The notes under the pieces: generated by a model
Told to the model about the DNA's origin: nothing
What the model saw: only the letters and a program-made list of their open reading frames with translations
The model's database searches: none
Assembly: GCF_039595935.1 (NCBI RefSeq)
Contig: NZ_JBCNKR010000006.1
Span: 3,100,632 to 3,164,631, forward strand
Origin: Flavobacterium sp.
Lineage (GTDB): Bacteria > Bacteroidota > Bacteroidia > Flavobacteriales > Flavobacteriaceae
Reading direction: 5' to 3'
DNA length: 64,000 nucleotides
Program-made: the position numbers and the translations under genes
Shown here: positions 42,351 through 51,525 of the stretch, piece after piece
Layout of the letters: every line of letters starts with the position of its first letter
How positions within the stretch are numbered: the stretch's first letter is position 1

Positions 42351-43697
42351 ATGAAAATAAAAAACATATTTAAGTATTTATTTGCAGCTATTCTGATACT
42401 GCATTTAAGCGCCTGTAATGATAATACAGATGCTGAACAATTATTTAATGAAACGCCAACTGAACGTTTAAACGCTCAGAAATCTGAACTAAGCGAAGCT
42501 TTACTTTCTTCTCAATTTGGATGGAAAGCAGTTTATTTTACAGATAATACAGTTTTAGGAGGATATACACACTTATTTAAGTTTGCTCAGGACGGAACTG
42601 TAGAAATGGCTTCAGATTTTGATGCTGATACTAACGTTTACGAAAGTGAATATGCGATTCAGTTAGGAAGTACTGTAAGTTTGACATTTACAACAAAAAA
42701 CAGAATTCACCTTTTATCAGAATCTGATAATTATCCAATTCCGGCATTAAGAGCAAAAGGATATTTAGGAGATTTTCAGTTTTTATACTACGGACAAGAA
42801 AATGGCGAAATCATTTTTAAAGCAAACAGAAACGGAACTGAAATTCGTTTTGTAAAAGCAACTGCAGATGACTGGACAAATTTGTCTCAAAATCTGGTAA
42901 TGGAACAAAACGTTATTGGAAGCGAAGAAAGACCACTTTTCAGATTATTAGAGACAACTGACGGAACAACTACACATCAATTTGATTTTTCTTTTAGTGA
43001 AGTAACTCGTTTTGCAGAGTCAAATTCTATCGAAAGCGGTTATTCGGTAAGCTATAATTTAGGAGTAGGATATTCTCCAACCGGAATTGTAGTAAGCCCG
43101 GCTGTAGAAGTAGGAGGACAGAAGCTGACAACATTTGTATACAATGATGCTGACGGAAGTTTTACTGCAACCGGAACAGGCGGAGTTAAAGCAACAATTA
43201 AATATTCTAGTAAACCATTAATTCTAACAGACGATTACAAGAATTTCTTAGATGCTAAACCTCAAATGGTTTTAGGATATATTGCTGCCAACCTGTATAC
43301 AGCGCCAACTACTTCAACATTAGCTAAATCATTGTTAGATGAAGTAAATGCAACATTACCTGCAAACCAAAAAATAAGCAGAGTTCAAATTTATTTCAAC
43401 TCTCCTTACGGTAATTACATTGAATATCGTTTTTCTGGCGGAAAACCAAGTTTGTACCACAACTTTACCACAAGCGCTGATGATACAAATAAAACCATTT
43501 TGTTTACTCATGATTCATGGGATAATGGTGCGGCGTATATTCCGGCTCCGGCATTCCTGAAAAATCTTGACGATCAGTTTTTCAACGCTGCTGGTCTTTA
43601 CATTAAGAAAGAATCATTTAAAATTACCTATTCTAACACCGTTTACACGCTTACAAGCGCTGCAAGTAACTTTAGAATCACAACATATCAATTATAG
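42351..43697 (+). CDS. DUF4302 lipoprotein
   Basis: A 448-residue lipoprotein (HLSAC lipobox, Cys about residue 22). NAQKSELSEALLSSQFGWKAVYFTDNTVLGGYTHLFKFAQDGTVEMASDFD is the conserved N-terminal pattern of DUF4302, which accompanies SusC/SusD and HExxH lipoprotein genes in Bacteroidota. The rest is beta-rich and may form an additional surface ligand-binding protein. It is the last gene of the import operon, ended by a terminator about 35 bases downstream. Confidence 0.85.
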   Translation: MKIKNIFKYLFAAILILHLSACNDNTDAEQLFNETPTERLNAQKSELSEALLSSQFGWKAVYFTDNTVLGGYTHLFKFAQDGTVEMASDFDADTNVYESEYAIQLGSTVSLTFTTKNRIHLLSESDNYPIPALRAKGYLGDFQFLYYGQENGEIIFKANRNGTEIRFVKATADDWTNLSQNLVMEQNVIGSEERPLFRLLETTDGTTTHQFDFSFSEVTRFAESNSIESGYSVSYNLGVGYSPTGIVVSPAVEVGGQKLTTFVYNDADGSFTATGTGGVKATIKYSSKPLILTDDYKNFLDAKPQMVLGYIAANLYTAPTTSTLAKSLLDEVNATLPANQKISRVQIYFNSPYGNYIEYRFSGGKPSLYHNFTTSADDTNKTILFTHDSWDNGAAYIPAPAFLKNLDDQFFNAAGLYIKKESFKITYSNTVYTLTSAASNFRITTYQL

Positions 43698-43731
43698 TAA
43701 TTTTTAGTTTTAATTTTTATTTTGGAGGAAG

Positions 43732-43758
43732 CAGCTCATTCATTTGAGCTGTTTTTTT
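43732..43758 (+). terminator. Rho-independent terminator of the import operon
   Basis: CAGCTCA (43732-43738) and TGAGCTG (43745-43751) form a 7-bp stem with loop TTCATT and seven T after it. It resembles the terminator at 44100-44132 including its upstream flank. Confidence 0.85.
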
Positions 43759-43797
43759 CTATTAAGACTTAAAGTGGTTTCTAAAATAGAATTATTC

Positions 43798-44070
43798 ATG
43801 AAAAAATATATAACATCGACAAACATTGTTTTCCTTTTATGGGGTTTAGTCCTTCTGGTATTATCATGGTTTTTTCCAGAATATGTTACAGGTTATTTAA
43901 TTCTCTCTATTTCAATAATGATTCCATTAGCAATTATTAAAATGATAAAAATGAGAAGAGAAGATAAAATCAACGGCACAACATTATTTAAAGAAGCAAT
44001 TTATAGAATGCTATTTATGTCGGCAGTTCTTATCATGATATTTTATATTACAAAGCAAAATCACGTATAA
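43798..44070 (+). CDS. Small two- or three-helix membrane protein of unknown function
   Basis: A 90-residue protein, MKKYITSTNIVFLLWGLVLLVLSWFFPEYVTGYLILSISIMIPLAIIKMIKMRR..., with three hydrophobic stretches and a basic loop. No family is recognised. The frame opens 54 bases earlier at a TTG, but that part is the T-run of the preceding terminator, so the ATG is preferred. The gene is bracketed by two related terminators and is not part of the import operon. Confidence 0.6.
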   Translation: MKKYITSTNIVFLLWGLVLLVLSWFFPEYVTGYLILSISIMIPLAIIKMIKMRREDKINGTTLFKEAIYRMLFMSAVLIMIFYITKQNHV

Positions 44071-44099
44071 AAATTTAGTTTTATTTATTTTGAGGAAAG

Positions 44100-44132
44100 C
44101 AGTTCAATTTTTTTATTGAGCTGTTTTTTTTT
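44100..44132 (+). terminator. Rho-independent terminator of the small membrane protein gene
   Basis: CAGTTCAAT (44100-44108) pairs with ATTGAGCTG (44115-44123) with one G-U pair, followed by nine T. Together with its flank TTATTTTGAGGAAAG it looks like a diverged copy of the terminator at 43732-43758. Confidence 0.85.
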
Positions 44133-44198
44133 ATTTCTGATAAAAGAAAATTACTTACGTTTTTTACAATTCAAATTTTATTAAATGCCCAAATACTC

Positions 44199-44207
44199 TA
44201 TATTTGT
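44199..44207 (+). promoter_or_regulatory. -7 promoter element of fabG
   Basis: TATATTTGT fits the consensus at eight of nine positions and lies 30 bases before the fabG ATG. Confidence 0.5.
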
Positions 44208-44237
44208 AATTCAAAAAATAAAAACGAATACCTTAAT

Positions 44238-44984
44238 ATGAAATTACTAGAAGGAAAAGTAGCAATCATTACTGGCGCCAGCCGCGGAATTGGTAAAGGA
44301 ATTGCAGAAGTTTTTGCTAAACACGGAGCAAACGTAGCATTTACATATAGTTCATCTGCTGCATCTGCAGAAGCACTTGAAGCAGAATTAAATGCTTTAG
44401 GAGTAAAAGCAAAAGGTTACCAATCTAACGCAGCTGATTTTAATGAAGCGCAGACTTTTGTTGACGCTGTTTTAGCTGATTTTGGAACAGTTGATATTTT
44501 GATTAACAATGCCGGAATCACAAAAGACAACTTATTAATGCGTATGTCTGAAGCTGATTTTGACCAGGTTATTGATGTTAACTTGAAATCTGTTTTCAAT
44601 ATGACAAAAGCAATCCAAAAAACTTTCTTAAAACAACGTGCAGGTTCTATTATCAATATTAGTTCAGTAGTTGGGGTTTCTGGAAATGCAGGTCAGACAA
44701 ATTACGCAGCTTCAAAAGCAGGAGCAATTGGTTTTACAAAATCTGTAGCTCTTGAATTAGGGTCTCGTAACATTCGCTGCAACGCAATCGCACCAGGTTT
44801 CATCGAAACTGAAATGACGGCAAAATTATCAGAAGATGTAGTAAAAGGATGGAGAGAAGGTATTCCGTTGAAACGCGGCGGAAGCCCGGAAGATGTAGCA
44901 AACGCTTGTCTTTTCTTAGCTTCAGACATGAGTGCATACGTTACAGGACAAGTTCTAAATGTTTGTGGAGGAATGCTTACCTAA
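44238..44984 (+). CDS. fabG: 3-oxoacyl-ACP reductase FabG
   Basis: A 248-residue short-chain dehydrogenase. TGASRGIGKGIAEVFAKHGANVAF is the NADPH-binding motif, NNAGITKD the stabilising motif, and S...YAASKAG the Ser-Tyr-Lys catalytic set, with ending ASDMSAYVTGQVLNVCGGML. The high match to the FabG pattern (NLLMRMSEADFDQVIDVNLKSVFN) supports fatty-acid elongation rather than another SDR role. It is single, with its own promoter-like element. Confidence 0.95.
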   Translation: MKLLEGKVAIITGASRGIGKGIAEVFAKHGANVAFTYSSSAASAEALEAELNALGVKAKGYQSNAADFNEAQTFVDAVLADFGTVDILINNAGITKDNLLMRMSEADFDQVIDVNLKSVFNMTKAIQKTFLKQRAGSIINISSVVGVSGNAGQTNYAASKAGAIGFTKSVALELGSRNIRCNAIAPGFIETEMTAKLSEDVVKGWREGIPLKRGGSPEDVANACLFLASDMSAYVTGQVLNVCGGMLT

Positions 44985-44988
44985 TAAG

Positions 44989-45060
44989 TTGATTGTTGAT
45001 GGTTTTTAGTTTATAGTTAACAACCATAAACCATAAACTAACAACCAAAAACTAAAAATA
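44989..45060. repeat. AACCATAAACTAACAACC word-family inverted repeat
   Basis: AGTTTATAGTT (45008-45018) pairs with AACCATAAACT (45029-45039) at 10 of 11 positions, with further TTGTTGATGG/CCATAAAC-type words on either side. A similar repeat built from AACCATCAACCAACAACT fills the hisB-hisH spacer. Confidence 0.65.
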
Positions 45061-45063
45061 AAT

Positions 45064-47091
45064 ATGACTACAAACACAATTTTATTATTATTACTTTCTT
45101 TAGTAATAGCAGGTGGTTTGTCGTACTTTCAATATTTTTACAAAGCCAAAAACAAATCAAATCTGATTTGGTTTTTGGCTTTTTTACGTTTTCTTGCCAT
45201 CTTTGGGTTATTGGTTTTATTGATAAATCCGATAATATCTAAAAGTTCTCTTGAAATTACCAAAACGCCATTAGCAATTGCGGTAGATAATTCAAGTTCG
45301 ATAACAGCTTTAAAATCAGATAAAAAAGTAGTTGAGTTATATCAAAAACTGATTTCAAATCCGGCATTAAAAGAAAAATTCGAAATTCAGTCTTATCAGT
45401 TCGACGACGAATTCAAAACTTCAGATAAATTTGATTTCAAAGGAAAACAAACTAATCTGGATGAAGTTGCCAGGAATTTAAAAAGCATCAACAAAAACCT
45501 GACTTTCCCAACCGTAATTATTACCGATGGAAATCAAACTACAGGAAACGACTACGTTTACAGATTCGATCCTGCTAATAAAGTTTATCCTTTGGTTGTA
45601 GGAGATACAACCACGTTTTTTGATTTAAAAATAAATCAGCTAAACGTAAACAAATACGCCTTTCATAAAAATAAATTTCCGGTAGAAGTTTTTCTGCAAT
45701 ATGCCGGAGACAAACCTACAACTGCTGATTTTACAATCTCACAAGGAAATTCTATTGTAGCAAAAGAAAAAGTTTCATTTTCACCATCCAAAAAAACAGC
45801 TTCTTTAAATTTACTTTTACCAGCTGATAAAGTAGGACTGCAGATTTTTAGAGCCAATATTTCATCTGGATCAAAAGAAAAAAACAGCTACAATAACATC
45901 AAAAATTTTGCAGTCGAAATCATCGATCAAAAATCAATAATAGCAATAGTTTCTGCGATAAATCATCCTGATATTGCAGCTTTAAAACGCTCAATTGAAA
46001 TTAATGCACAGCGTAAAGTGATTTTGGTTAAACCAAATGATATCAATCAATTACAAGAAGCTTCTGTTCTGGTTTTGTATCAGCCGACATTTGCTTTCAA
46101 ACCCATTTTTGACAACAACAAAATTGCAGGAAGAAACACCTTAATCATAACAGGAAACAGTACCGATTTTAATTTTTTAAATCAGCAGCAAAACAATCTG
46201 ATTTTCAAAATGAGCGGACAGATCGAAGATTATTTATCAGAATTTCAACCGCAGTTTAATCTGTTTGCTATTGATAATATTGGTTTTGAAAATTTCCCGC
46301 CATTACAAAATGCATTCGGAACCATTTCTACAAACGGAAATGTATCGGTTTTACTTTCTTCAAAAATCAGAAATGTTTCTACAAATGCGCCTTTATTGGC
46401 ATTCGCCGAAAACCAAGGCAAACGAACTGCTTTTCTTTTAGGAGAAAACAGCTGGAAATGGCGTTTGCAAAGTCATATTGATAATCAGTCATTTGAAAAA
46501 TATGATGTTTTTGTAGACAAAATAATTCAGTATTTAGCAACATCGGCTTCAAAAAAATCTTTGGTAGTTTCACATGAAAGTTTTTATAATTCTGGAGAAG
46601 AAATTGTGATCAACGCACAGTATTTCAACAAGAATTATGAGTTCGACGAAAAAGCAAGATTAACAATCACAGTTACAAATGCTGAAACCAAGCAGGTTAA
46701 AAATTACGATTTATTAAAAGGAAACAATTCATTCTCAGTAAATTTAGAAGGATTAACAGCCGGAAAATATAATTTTACAGTAAAAGAATTAAATTCAAAT
46801 ACATCATATTCAAGCCATTTTGAAATTTTAGATTTTGATATCGAAAAACAATTCGTAAATCCGGATGTTTTGAAATTGAAGCAATTAGCGTTACAAACCA
46901 ACGGAAAAGCCTATTTTGAAAATCAGGCAGATGATTTGATTAATACACTTTTAGAAAACAAAGAATACAAATCAATAGAGAAAAACGTTTCTACAAAAAC
47001 GCCAATAATTGATTGGGTTTGGTTATTGATCTTAATTGCGGCTTTATTGACAACAGAATGGTTTGTTAGAAAATATAATGGGCTTTTGTAA
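45064..47091 (+). CDS. VWA-domain-like membrane protein
   Basis: A 675-residue protein with two N-terminal transmembrane helices (residues 3-25 and 37-58), a periplasmic region and a C-terminal helix (IIDWVWLLILIAALLTTEWF). Residues 70-180 resemble a von Willebrand A fold: PLAIAVDNSSSI is a degenerate MIDAS start and TVIITDGNQTTGND its second strand. Beta-sandwich and glutamine-amidotransferase-like regions follow. Such proteins occur in Bacteroidota with BatA/BatB-type genes, but none is adjacent here. Function unknown; probably a cell-envelope protein. Confidence 0.75.
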   Translation: MTTNTILLLLLSLVIAGGLSYFQYFYKAKNKSNLIWFLAFLRFLAIFGLLVLLINPIISKSSLEITKTPLAIAVDNSSSITALKSDKKVVELYQKLISNPALKEKFEIQSYQFDDEFKTSDKFDFKGKQTNLDEVARNLKSINKNLTFPTVIITDGNQTTGNDYVYRFDPANKVYPLVVGDTTTFFDLKINQLNVNKYAFHKNKFPVEVFLQYAGDKPTTADFTISQGNSIVAKEKVSFSPSKKTASLNLLLPADKVGLQIFRANISSGSKEKNSYNNIKNFAVEIIDQKSIIAIVSAINHPDIAALKRSIEINAQRKVILVKPNDINQLQEASVLVLYQPTFAFKPIFDNNKIAGRNTLIITGNSTDFNFLNQQQNNLIFKMSGQIEDYLSEFQPQFNLFAIDNIGFENFPPLQNAFGTISTNGNVSVLLSSKIRNVSTNAPLLAFAENQGKRTAFLLGENSWKWRLQSHIDNQSFEKYDVFVDKIIQYLATSASKKSLVVSHESFYNSGEEIVINAQYFNKNYEFDEKARLTITVTNAETKQVKNYDLLKGNNSFSVNLEGLTAGKYNFTVKELNSNTSYSSHFEILDFDIEKQFVNPDVLKLKQLALQTNGKAYFENQADDLINTLLENKEYKSIEKNVSTKTPIIDWVWLLILIAALLTTEWFVRKYNGLL

Positions 47092-47105
47092 TGTTAATCT
47101 ATAAA

Positions 47106-47328
47106 GTCCCTAAGGGACAAAATGAGCATAAAATATTGATTTTGCTACCGATATTTAATCTCTACGAGATTTTTTTCGTTATATGGTTTGCTAATTTTTT
47201 CATTACATGTTTTTGCTATTTCATGAAATAAAATTCTATCAAGAATTCTACATAAAAAAAACTCCGTTAGGAGTTTCATATCGGTAGAAAAAAATATGAC
47301 CACCAAATAAATTTGTCCCGTAGGGGAC
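47106..47328. repeat. Composite REP-like element, second copy of the family
   Basis: It contains four small hairpins: GTCCC-TAA-GGGAC (47106-47118), ATCTC-TAC-GAGAT (47158-47170), AAACTCC-GTTA-GGAGTTT (47259-47276) and GTCCC-GTAG-GGGAC (47315-47328). CTACCGATAT (47145-47154) pairs with ATATCGGTAG (47278-47287), the same word used as outer arm in the element at 6476-6623. It occupies nearly all of the 300-base gap 47092-47391; no gene is seen there. Confidence 0.7.
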
Positions 47329-47391
47329 TAACTATACTAAATTTAATTTCGTGTAAATTCGTGAAATCAGTGTTTCACATTAAATAATAAT

Positions 47392-48288
47392 ATGGATTTC
47401 AGGCTAAAAGTATTTTATACCGTTGCGCTCCGTCTTAATTTTACTAAGGCTGCAAGTGAATTGTATATTACACAGCCGGCAGTTTCAAAACACATTCAGG
47501 AACTCGAAGAAACCTATAAAACCAAACTCTTTGAACGAAACGGTTCTAAAATTGCCTTAACTCCGGCCGGAGAAATTCTGCTAAAACATACTAAAGAAAT
47601 CTTCGAAATTTACCGAGAAATCGATTTTGAAATGAGCTCTTTTATCAGCGAACGTCAAGGTTTACTGCGGTTAGGAGCAAGTACGACAATTTCCCAATAT
47701 ATCATTTCTCCCGTTTTGGCACGTTTTCATCAAAAGCAAAAAGACATAAAAGTCAATTTGTTAAATGGAAATACAGAACAAATTGAAAATGCTTTGATCA
47801 ATAAAGAAATCGAAATTGGCATTGTCGAAGGACAGTCAAAAAATCAATCCATAAAATATATTCCGTTTTTAAAAGACGAATTGGTTTTAGTCTGTAACAG
47901 TAAAAATCCGTTTGTAAAGCAAAATGAGATTTCGTTAAACGATTTAAAATCAATGAAATTTATAACACGTGAACGTGGTTCCGGAACACTTGAAGTTATA
48001 GAATTTGCATTGAAAAACGCAGGTTTAAAATTTTCAGATTTACAAATCGAAATGCAGTTAGGAAGCACGGAAAGTATAAAATCCTATCTTTTGAATTCGG
48101 ATTGTTTTGCGTTTATGTCGATTCATGCTGTAAGTAAAGAATTGAAAAACAAAGAATTGATTGTTTTAGATGTCGAAAAATTATCTGTAGAAAGATACTT
48201 TTATATTATTACTTTATTAGGAAAATCAGACCCTTTATCAGAATTGTTTATTCAAAACATTGCCAATCATTATAACTTGAAGTTATAG
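47392..48288 (+). CDS. LysR-type transcriptional regulator
   Basis: A 298-residue LTTR. FRLKVFYTVALRLNFTKAASELYITQPAVSKHIQELEETYKTKLFERNGSKIALTPAGEILL is the winged helix-turn-helix, followed by a linker helix and a periplasmic-binding-like co-inducer domain (LRLGASTTISQYIISPVLARFHQKQ). Length is typical. The YeiH-type exporter gene follows 74 bases downstream in the same direction; in E. coli a LysR protein (YeiE) likewise neighbours yeiH, so control of this exporter is inferred. Confidence 0.93.
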   Translation: MDFRLKVFYTVALRLNFTKAASELYITQPAVSKHIQELEETYKTKLFERNGSKIALTPAGEILLKHTKEIFEIYREIDFEMSSFISERQGLLRLGASTTISQYIISPVLARFHQKQKDIKVNLLNGNTEQIENALINKEIEIGIVEGQSKNQSIKYIPFLKDELVLVCNSKNPFVKQNEISLNDLKSMKFITRERGSGTLEVIEFALKNAGLKFSDLQIEMQLGSTESIKSYLLNSDCFAFMSIHAVSKELKNKELIVLDVEKLSVERYFYIITLLGKSDPLSELFIQNIANHYNLKL

Positions 48289-48362
48289 CCGATTGTATTT
48301 TGCGATTGGCGATTTCCATTTAATCGTTGCAACTTTGCAGAGTAAATATCAATTACTCTATT

Positions 48363-49328
48363 TTGAAAACAAAACAACAAACCACTTCACAATTATTTGA
48401 AATTAATCATTTTCTGCAGCAATTCATTTTCGCAGTCATAATAATATTGTGTTTATTTTCGATAATTTCGCCGCCAGCAGCCTTATTACTTGGCGTTATA
48501 ATGGTAAATGTTTTTGGGAATCCATTTTTAGAATTCAACCATAAAGCCGTTACATTTTTATTACAGTTTTCAGTAGTAGGTTTAGGTTTCGGAATGAATG
48601 CTTCAAACGCGTTTTCTGCCGGAAAAGAAGGTTTCGCTCTAACTGTTTTTTCAATTTTCAGTACAATAACTTTCGGTTTTCTTTTAGGAAAATGGTTAAA
48701 AACCGAGAGAAAAACATCGCACTTAATCTCATGCGGAACTGCAATTTGCGGCGGAAGTGCGATCGCAGCAATTTCTCCTGTAATAAAATCAAATGAAAAC
48801 CAGACATCAATTGCTTTAGGCGTTATTTTTATTCTCAACTCAATTGCACTTTTTGTCTTTCCTTTTATTGGCCATCAGCTGGGTTTATCTCAAAAAGATT
48901 TCGGATTATGGTGTGCAATTGCCATTCACGATACAAGTTCTGTTGTTGGCGCGGCCAATAAATACGGCGCAGAAGCTTTGCAGATTGCCACAACCGTAAA
49001 ACTAGCAAGAGCTTTATGGATAATTCCAATTTCGCTTTTAACAGCAGTTGTTTTCAAAAATAAAAACTCCAAAATCAAAATTCCGTATTTTATTGGTTTG
49101 TTTGTTTTAGCCATGCTTATAAATTCTTATGTTCCGCAAGTTGGTGTTTTTACGCCGCATATTGTAAACCTAGCTAAAATAGGATTAACTATAACACTGT
49201 TTTTAATTGGTGCGACTTTAAATGTAAATACTTTAAAATCAGTAGGAGTAAAGCCTTTACTGCAAGGTGTTTTTCTTTGGATATTTATCGCAGGATTAAG
49301 CTTGTCTGCTATTATTTATCTGGCTTAG
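48363..49328 (+). CDS. YeiH family putative sulfate/anion exporter
   Basis: A 321-residue protein with about ten transmembrane helices. AALLLGVIMVNVFGNPF, FLLQFSVVGLGFGMN, LISCGTAICGGSAIAAISPVIK and IHDTSSVVGAANKYG are the UPF0324/YeiH signatures. The start is uncertain: an earlier TTG at 48327 overlaps a promoter-like CAACTTTGC (48330-48338), so I take the TTG at 48363 (LKTKQQTTSQLFEINHF). The next ATG would delete the first helix. The family is thought to export small sulfur-containing anions. It converges with the next gene (1 base between stops). Confidence 0.85.
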   Translation: MKTKQQTTSQLFEINHFLQQFIFAVIIILCLFSIISPPAALLLGVIMVNVFGNPFLEFNHKAVTFLLQFSVVGLGFGMNASNAFSAGKEGFALTVFSIFSTITFGFLLGKWLKTERKTSHLISCGTAICGGSAIAAISPVIKSNENQTSIALGVIFILNSIALFVFPFIGHQLGLSQKDFGLWCAIAIHDTSSVVGAANKYGAEALQIATTVKLARALWIIPISLLTAVVFKNKNSKIKIPYFIGLFVLAMLINSYVPQVGVFTPHIVNLAKIGLTITLFLIGATLNVNTLKSVGVKPLLQGVFLWIFIAGLSLSAIIYLA

Positions 49329-49329
49329 A

Positions 49330-50292
49330 TTATTTTACGTTTGTGAATTTTACGATTGGTTTATCAATCATTTTATATGATTTTCCTTTAAACGAAAAAC
49401 GTCTTTCAATTTCAAAATTGAAGGACTTTTTTGTTTTTGCCATTGCTGCAATTTCATCTGGGATTGGCGCTTCAAATTCATCATTTGCTTGTGCTGCTTT
49501 ATCAAAAGAGCCCTTTGTTTTGATGATTATATCTCTAAAATGCTTTTTAGTGTTATCGTTAACAACCGTGTAAAATCCTGAAATATTTATGCTTGCGACA
49601 TTTGTAAGTTGATATTGAGGAACTTCTAATATTGATTGATATTTGCCTTCAAATCCGGCTACAAGATAAAGATATCCTTCAAAAGGTCCGCCAGCGCCTC
49701 CGTTAACATGCAATAAAGTAAAAGCAAACTGATCTTCGCCAATTTCCACAAGTTTGGGTTTTGGTGCCTGTGAGAAAGCGCCAAATGCTGCAACTGCGGG
49801 CTGAAAAGATCTCATTTCCCAGATATTTCCGTTTTTGGCAAATTTTGCTACGCCTATTAGACCGCCGGAAAAACGTCCGGTTTGTAAACCATCCGCATCA
49901 TAATAAGAATGATTAAAAAATAATAATTTAAACTGGTTTTCTTTAGAATCAGAATAATCAATATTAGCCAGAAGTCTGGTTGCAACGCCGCTTCCGTAAG
50001 GAAATAACTGATCGCCTTCGACTTCGTTCACATCAGTAAAAGAAGAAGGTTTGCAAGATTTGCAATTCCAGCTTATAAAAGTATTATGGTCAGAAAGATT
50101 ATAAATTTTTCCTGGAAACAATTTCTGCATTGTTTTTACTCCATCAAACGGATCGGAAATTTTAAGAACTCTTTTCGGGTTTAAAATAGTATCGCTTACG
50201 TTTTTTAACTGAATATCTTCAACTTGTCCATAAGATATTGATACGAAAAGCAGGGAAAAAATAGAAATTTTAATCAAAAATTTAAGGCGCAT
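49330..50292 (-). CDS. Secreted protein of unknown function
   Basis: A 320-residue protein with a signal peptide (MRLKFLIKISIFSLLFVSISYGQ), no lipobox and no type IX C-terminal domain. The beta-rich body contains a CxxC (WNCKSCKPSS) and repeated FAKNGNIWEMRSFQPAVAAFGAFSQAPKPKLVEIGEDQFAFTLLHVNGGAGGPFEGYLYLV. I do not recognise the family. The frame opens 30 bases earlier, but the ATG at 50292 begins an ideal signal peptide. It is convergent with the YeiH gene and divergent from the phospholipase-type gene. Confidence 0.7.
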   Translation of the reverse strand: MRLKFLIKISIFSLLFVSISYGQVEDIQLKNVSDTILNPKRVLKISDPFDGVKTMQKLFPGKIYNLSDHNTFISWNCKSCKPSSFTDVNEVEGDQLFPYGSGVATRLLANIDYSDSKENQFKLLFFNHSYYDADGLQTGRFSGGLIGVAKFAKNGNIWEMRSFQPAVAAFGAFSQAPKPKLVEIGEDQFAFTLLHVNGGAGGPFEGYLYLVAGFEGKYQSILEVPQYQLTNVASINISGFYTVVNDNTKKHFRDIIIKTKGSFDKAAQANDEFEAPIPDEIAAMAKTKKSFNFEIERRFSFKGKSYKMIDKPIVKFTNVK

Positions 50293-50462
50293 ATTTGTAA
50301 GATTTAATGTCTTAACAAACATACGAAGAAAAAAATCGAACTTAAGCTTATATCTAATATATGCTTTAAAAAATTATAATAATTAAATTAAAATAATCTT
50401 AAAGGCATGTCTTTTAAATTATCTTTAAATAAGGTAACTTTGCCTTCCAAATACAAATACAA

Positions 50463-51461
50463 ATGAAAAACTTCAAAATGAGACCAAGGTTAATTACATT
50501 CTTCGTATTAATCATTGGTTTTTTTACCCTGTCATGGGGAATTGTTGGCCATGAAAGAATCAACAAAGCAGCCGTAATGGCATTACCACAACAACTTCAG
50601 GTATTTTTTTACAATCACATTGATTTTATTACACAAGAAGCTTCTGTTCCGGACATTCGTAAATATGCTTTAAATTATAAAGAAGAAGGTCCGAGACATT
50701 ATTTTGACATGGAAAACTTCGGTGCAGCTGATACTTATCCGCAGACATTAGAAGAAGCAAAGCAAAAATACGATGCTAAATTTTTAAGCGATAACGGAAT
50801 TTTGCCATGGTATATTGAAGATATGATGGCAAAGTTAACTAACGCTTTTAAAAATAAAAACAGAGCAGAAATTTTATTTCTTGCTGCAGATTTAGGTCAT
50901 TATATTGGTGATGCACACATGCCTTTGCATACTTCTGCTAATCACGACGGACAATTGACTGATCAAAAAGGAATTCATTCTCTTTGGGAAAGCAGACTTC
51001 CTGAATTATTTGTTAAAAACTATAAATTAAATGTTCCTCAGGCGCATTATTATGAAGATGTTCATAAAGCCATTTGGGATATGATTAATGATACACACAG
51101 TTTAGCTCAGCCATTATTGGATATTGACAAAAAGTTAAGAACAGCAACACCTCAAAATCAGGTTTTTGTACTTGATGCAAATGGTAACGTAACGAAAACA
51201 AAATACAATACGGCTGTTTTCTCTGATGATTATGCTAAAAAACTACACGAACAATTGAACGGAATGGTTGAAAGCCAAATGAGAAAAGCTATTGAAGCTA
51301 CAGCAAGTTTTTGGTACACTGCGTGGGTAAATGCAGGAAAACCAGATTTAAGTGATTTAGATTCTTCTGCCGTTACACAAAGAAACAATCAGGCTTTAAG
51401 AGACGATTTGATCTTATACAAAAATGGAAATTTATTCGGAATGAAAAATCAAAACGATTAA
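50463..51461 (+). CDS. Secreted zinc-dependent phospholipase C / S1-P1 nuclease-fold enzyme
   Basis: A 332-residue protein with a signal peptide (residues 1-24, LITFFVLIIGFFTLSWG). The mature N-terminus GIVGHERINKAAV, the later VPDIRKYAL and PRHYFDME, and AADLGHYIGDAHMPLHTSANHDGQLTDQKGIHSLWESRLPE supply the His, Asp and Glu ligands of the trinuclear zinc site typical of this fold. It may cleave phosphodiesters in phospholipids or nucleic acids outside the cytoplasm; the pattern fits phospholipase C-type more than nuclease. Single gene with a shared terminator downstream. Confidence 0.88.
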   Translation: MKNFKMRPRLITFFVLIIGFFTLSWGIVGHERINKAAVMALPQQLQVFFYNHIDFITQEASVPDIRKYALNYKEEGPRHYFDMENFGAADTYPQTLEEAKQKYDAKFLSDNGILPWYIEDMMAKLTNAFKNKNRAEILFLAADLGHYIGDAHMPLHTSANHDGQLTDQKGIHSLWESRLPELFVKNYKLNVPQAHYYEDVHKAIWDMINDTHSLAQPLLDIDKKLRTATPQNQVFVLDANGNVTKTKYNTAVFSDDYAKKLHEQLNGMVESQMRKAIEATASFWYTAWVNAGKPDLSDLDSSAVTQRNNQALRDDLILYKNGNLFGMKNQND

Positions 51462-51483
51462 TTTTCATTTCACTTTAATAAAC

Positions 51484-51517
51484 AAAAGCCTCAAGTTCAC
51501 AGAATTTGAGGCTTTTT
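51484..51517. terminator. Bidirectional rho-independent terminator
   Basis: AAAAGCCTCAA (51484-51494) pairs perfectly with TTGAGGCTTTT (51506-51516), with T-run to the right and A-run to the left. It lies between the convergent phospholipase-type and LTA-synthase-like genes. Confidence 0.9.
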
Positions 51518-51525
51518 TAATATGC

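Noticed and set aside
44417..44929. Two minus-strand frames inside fabG
   Set aside because: Shadows of a clearly conserved coding sequence.
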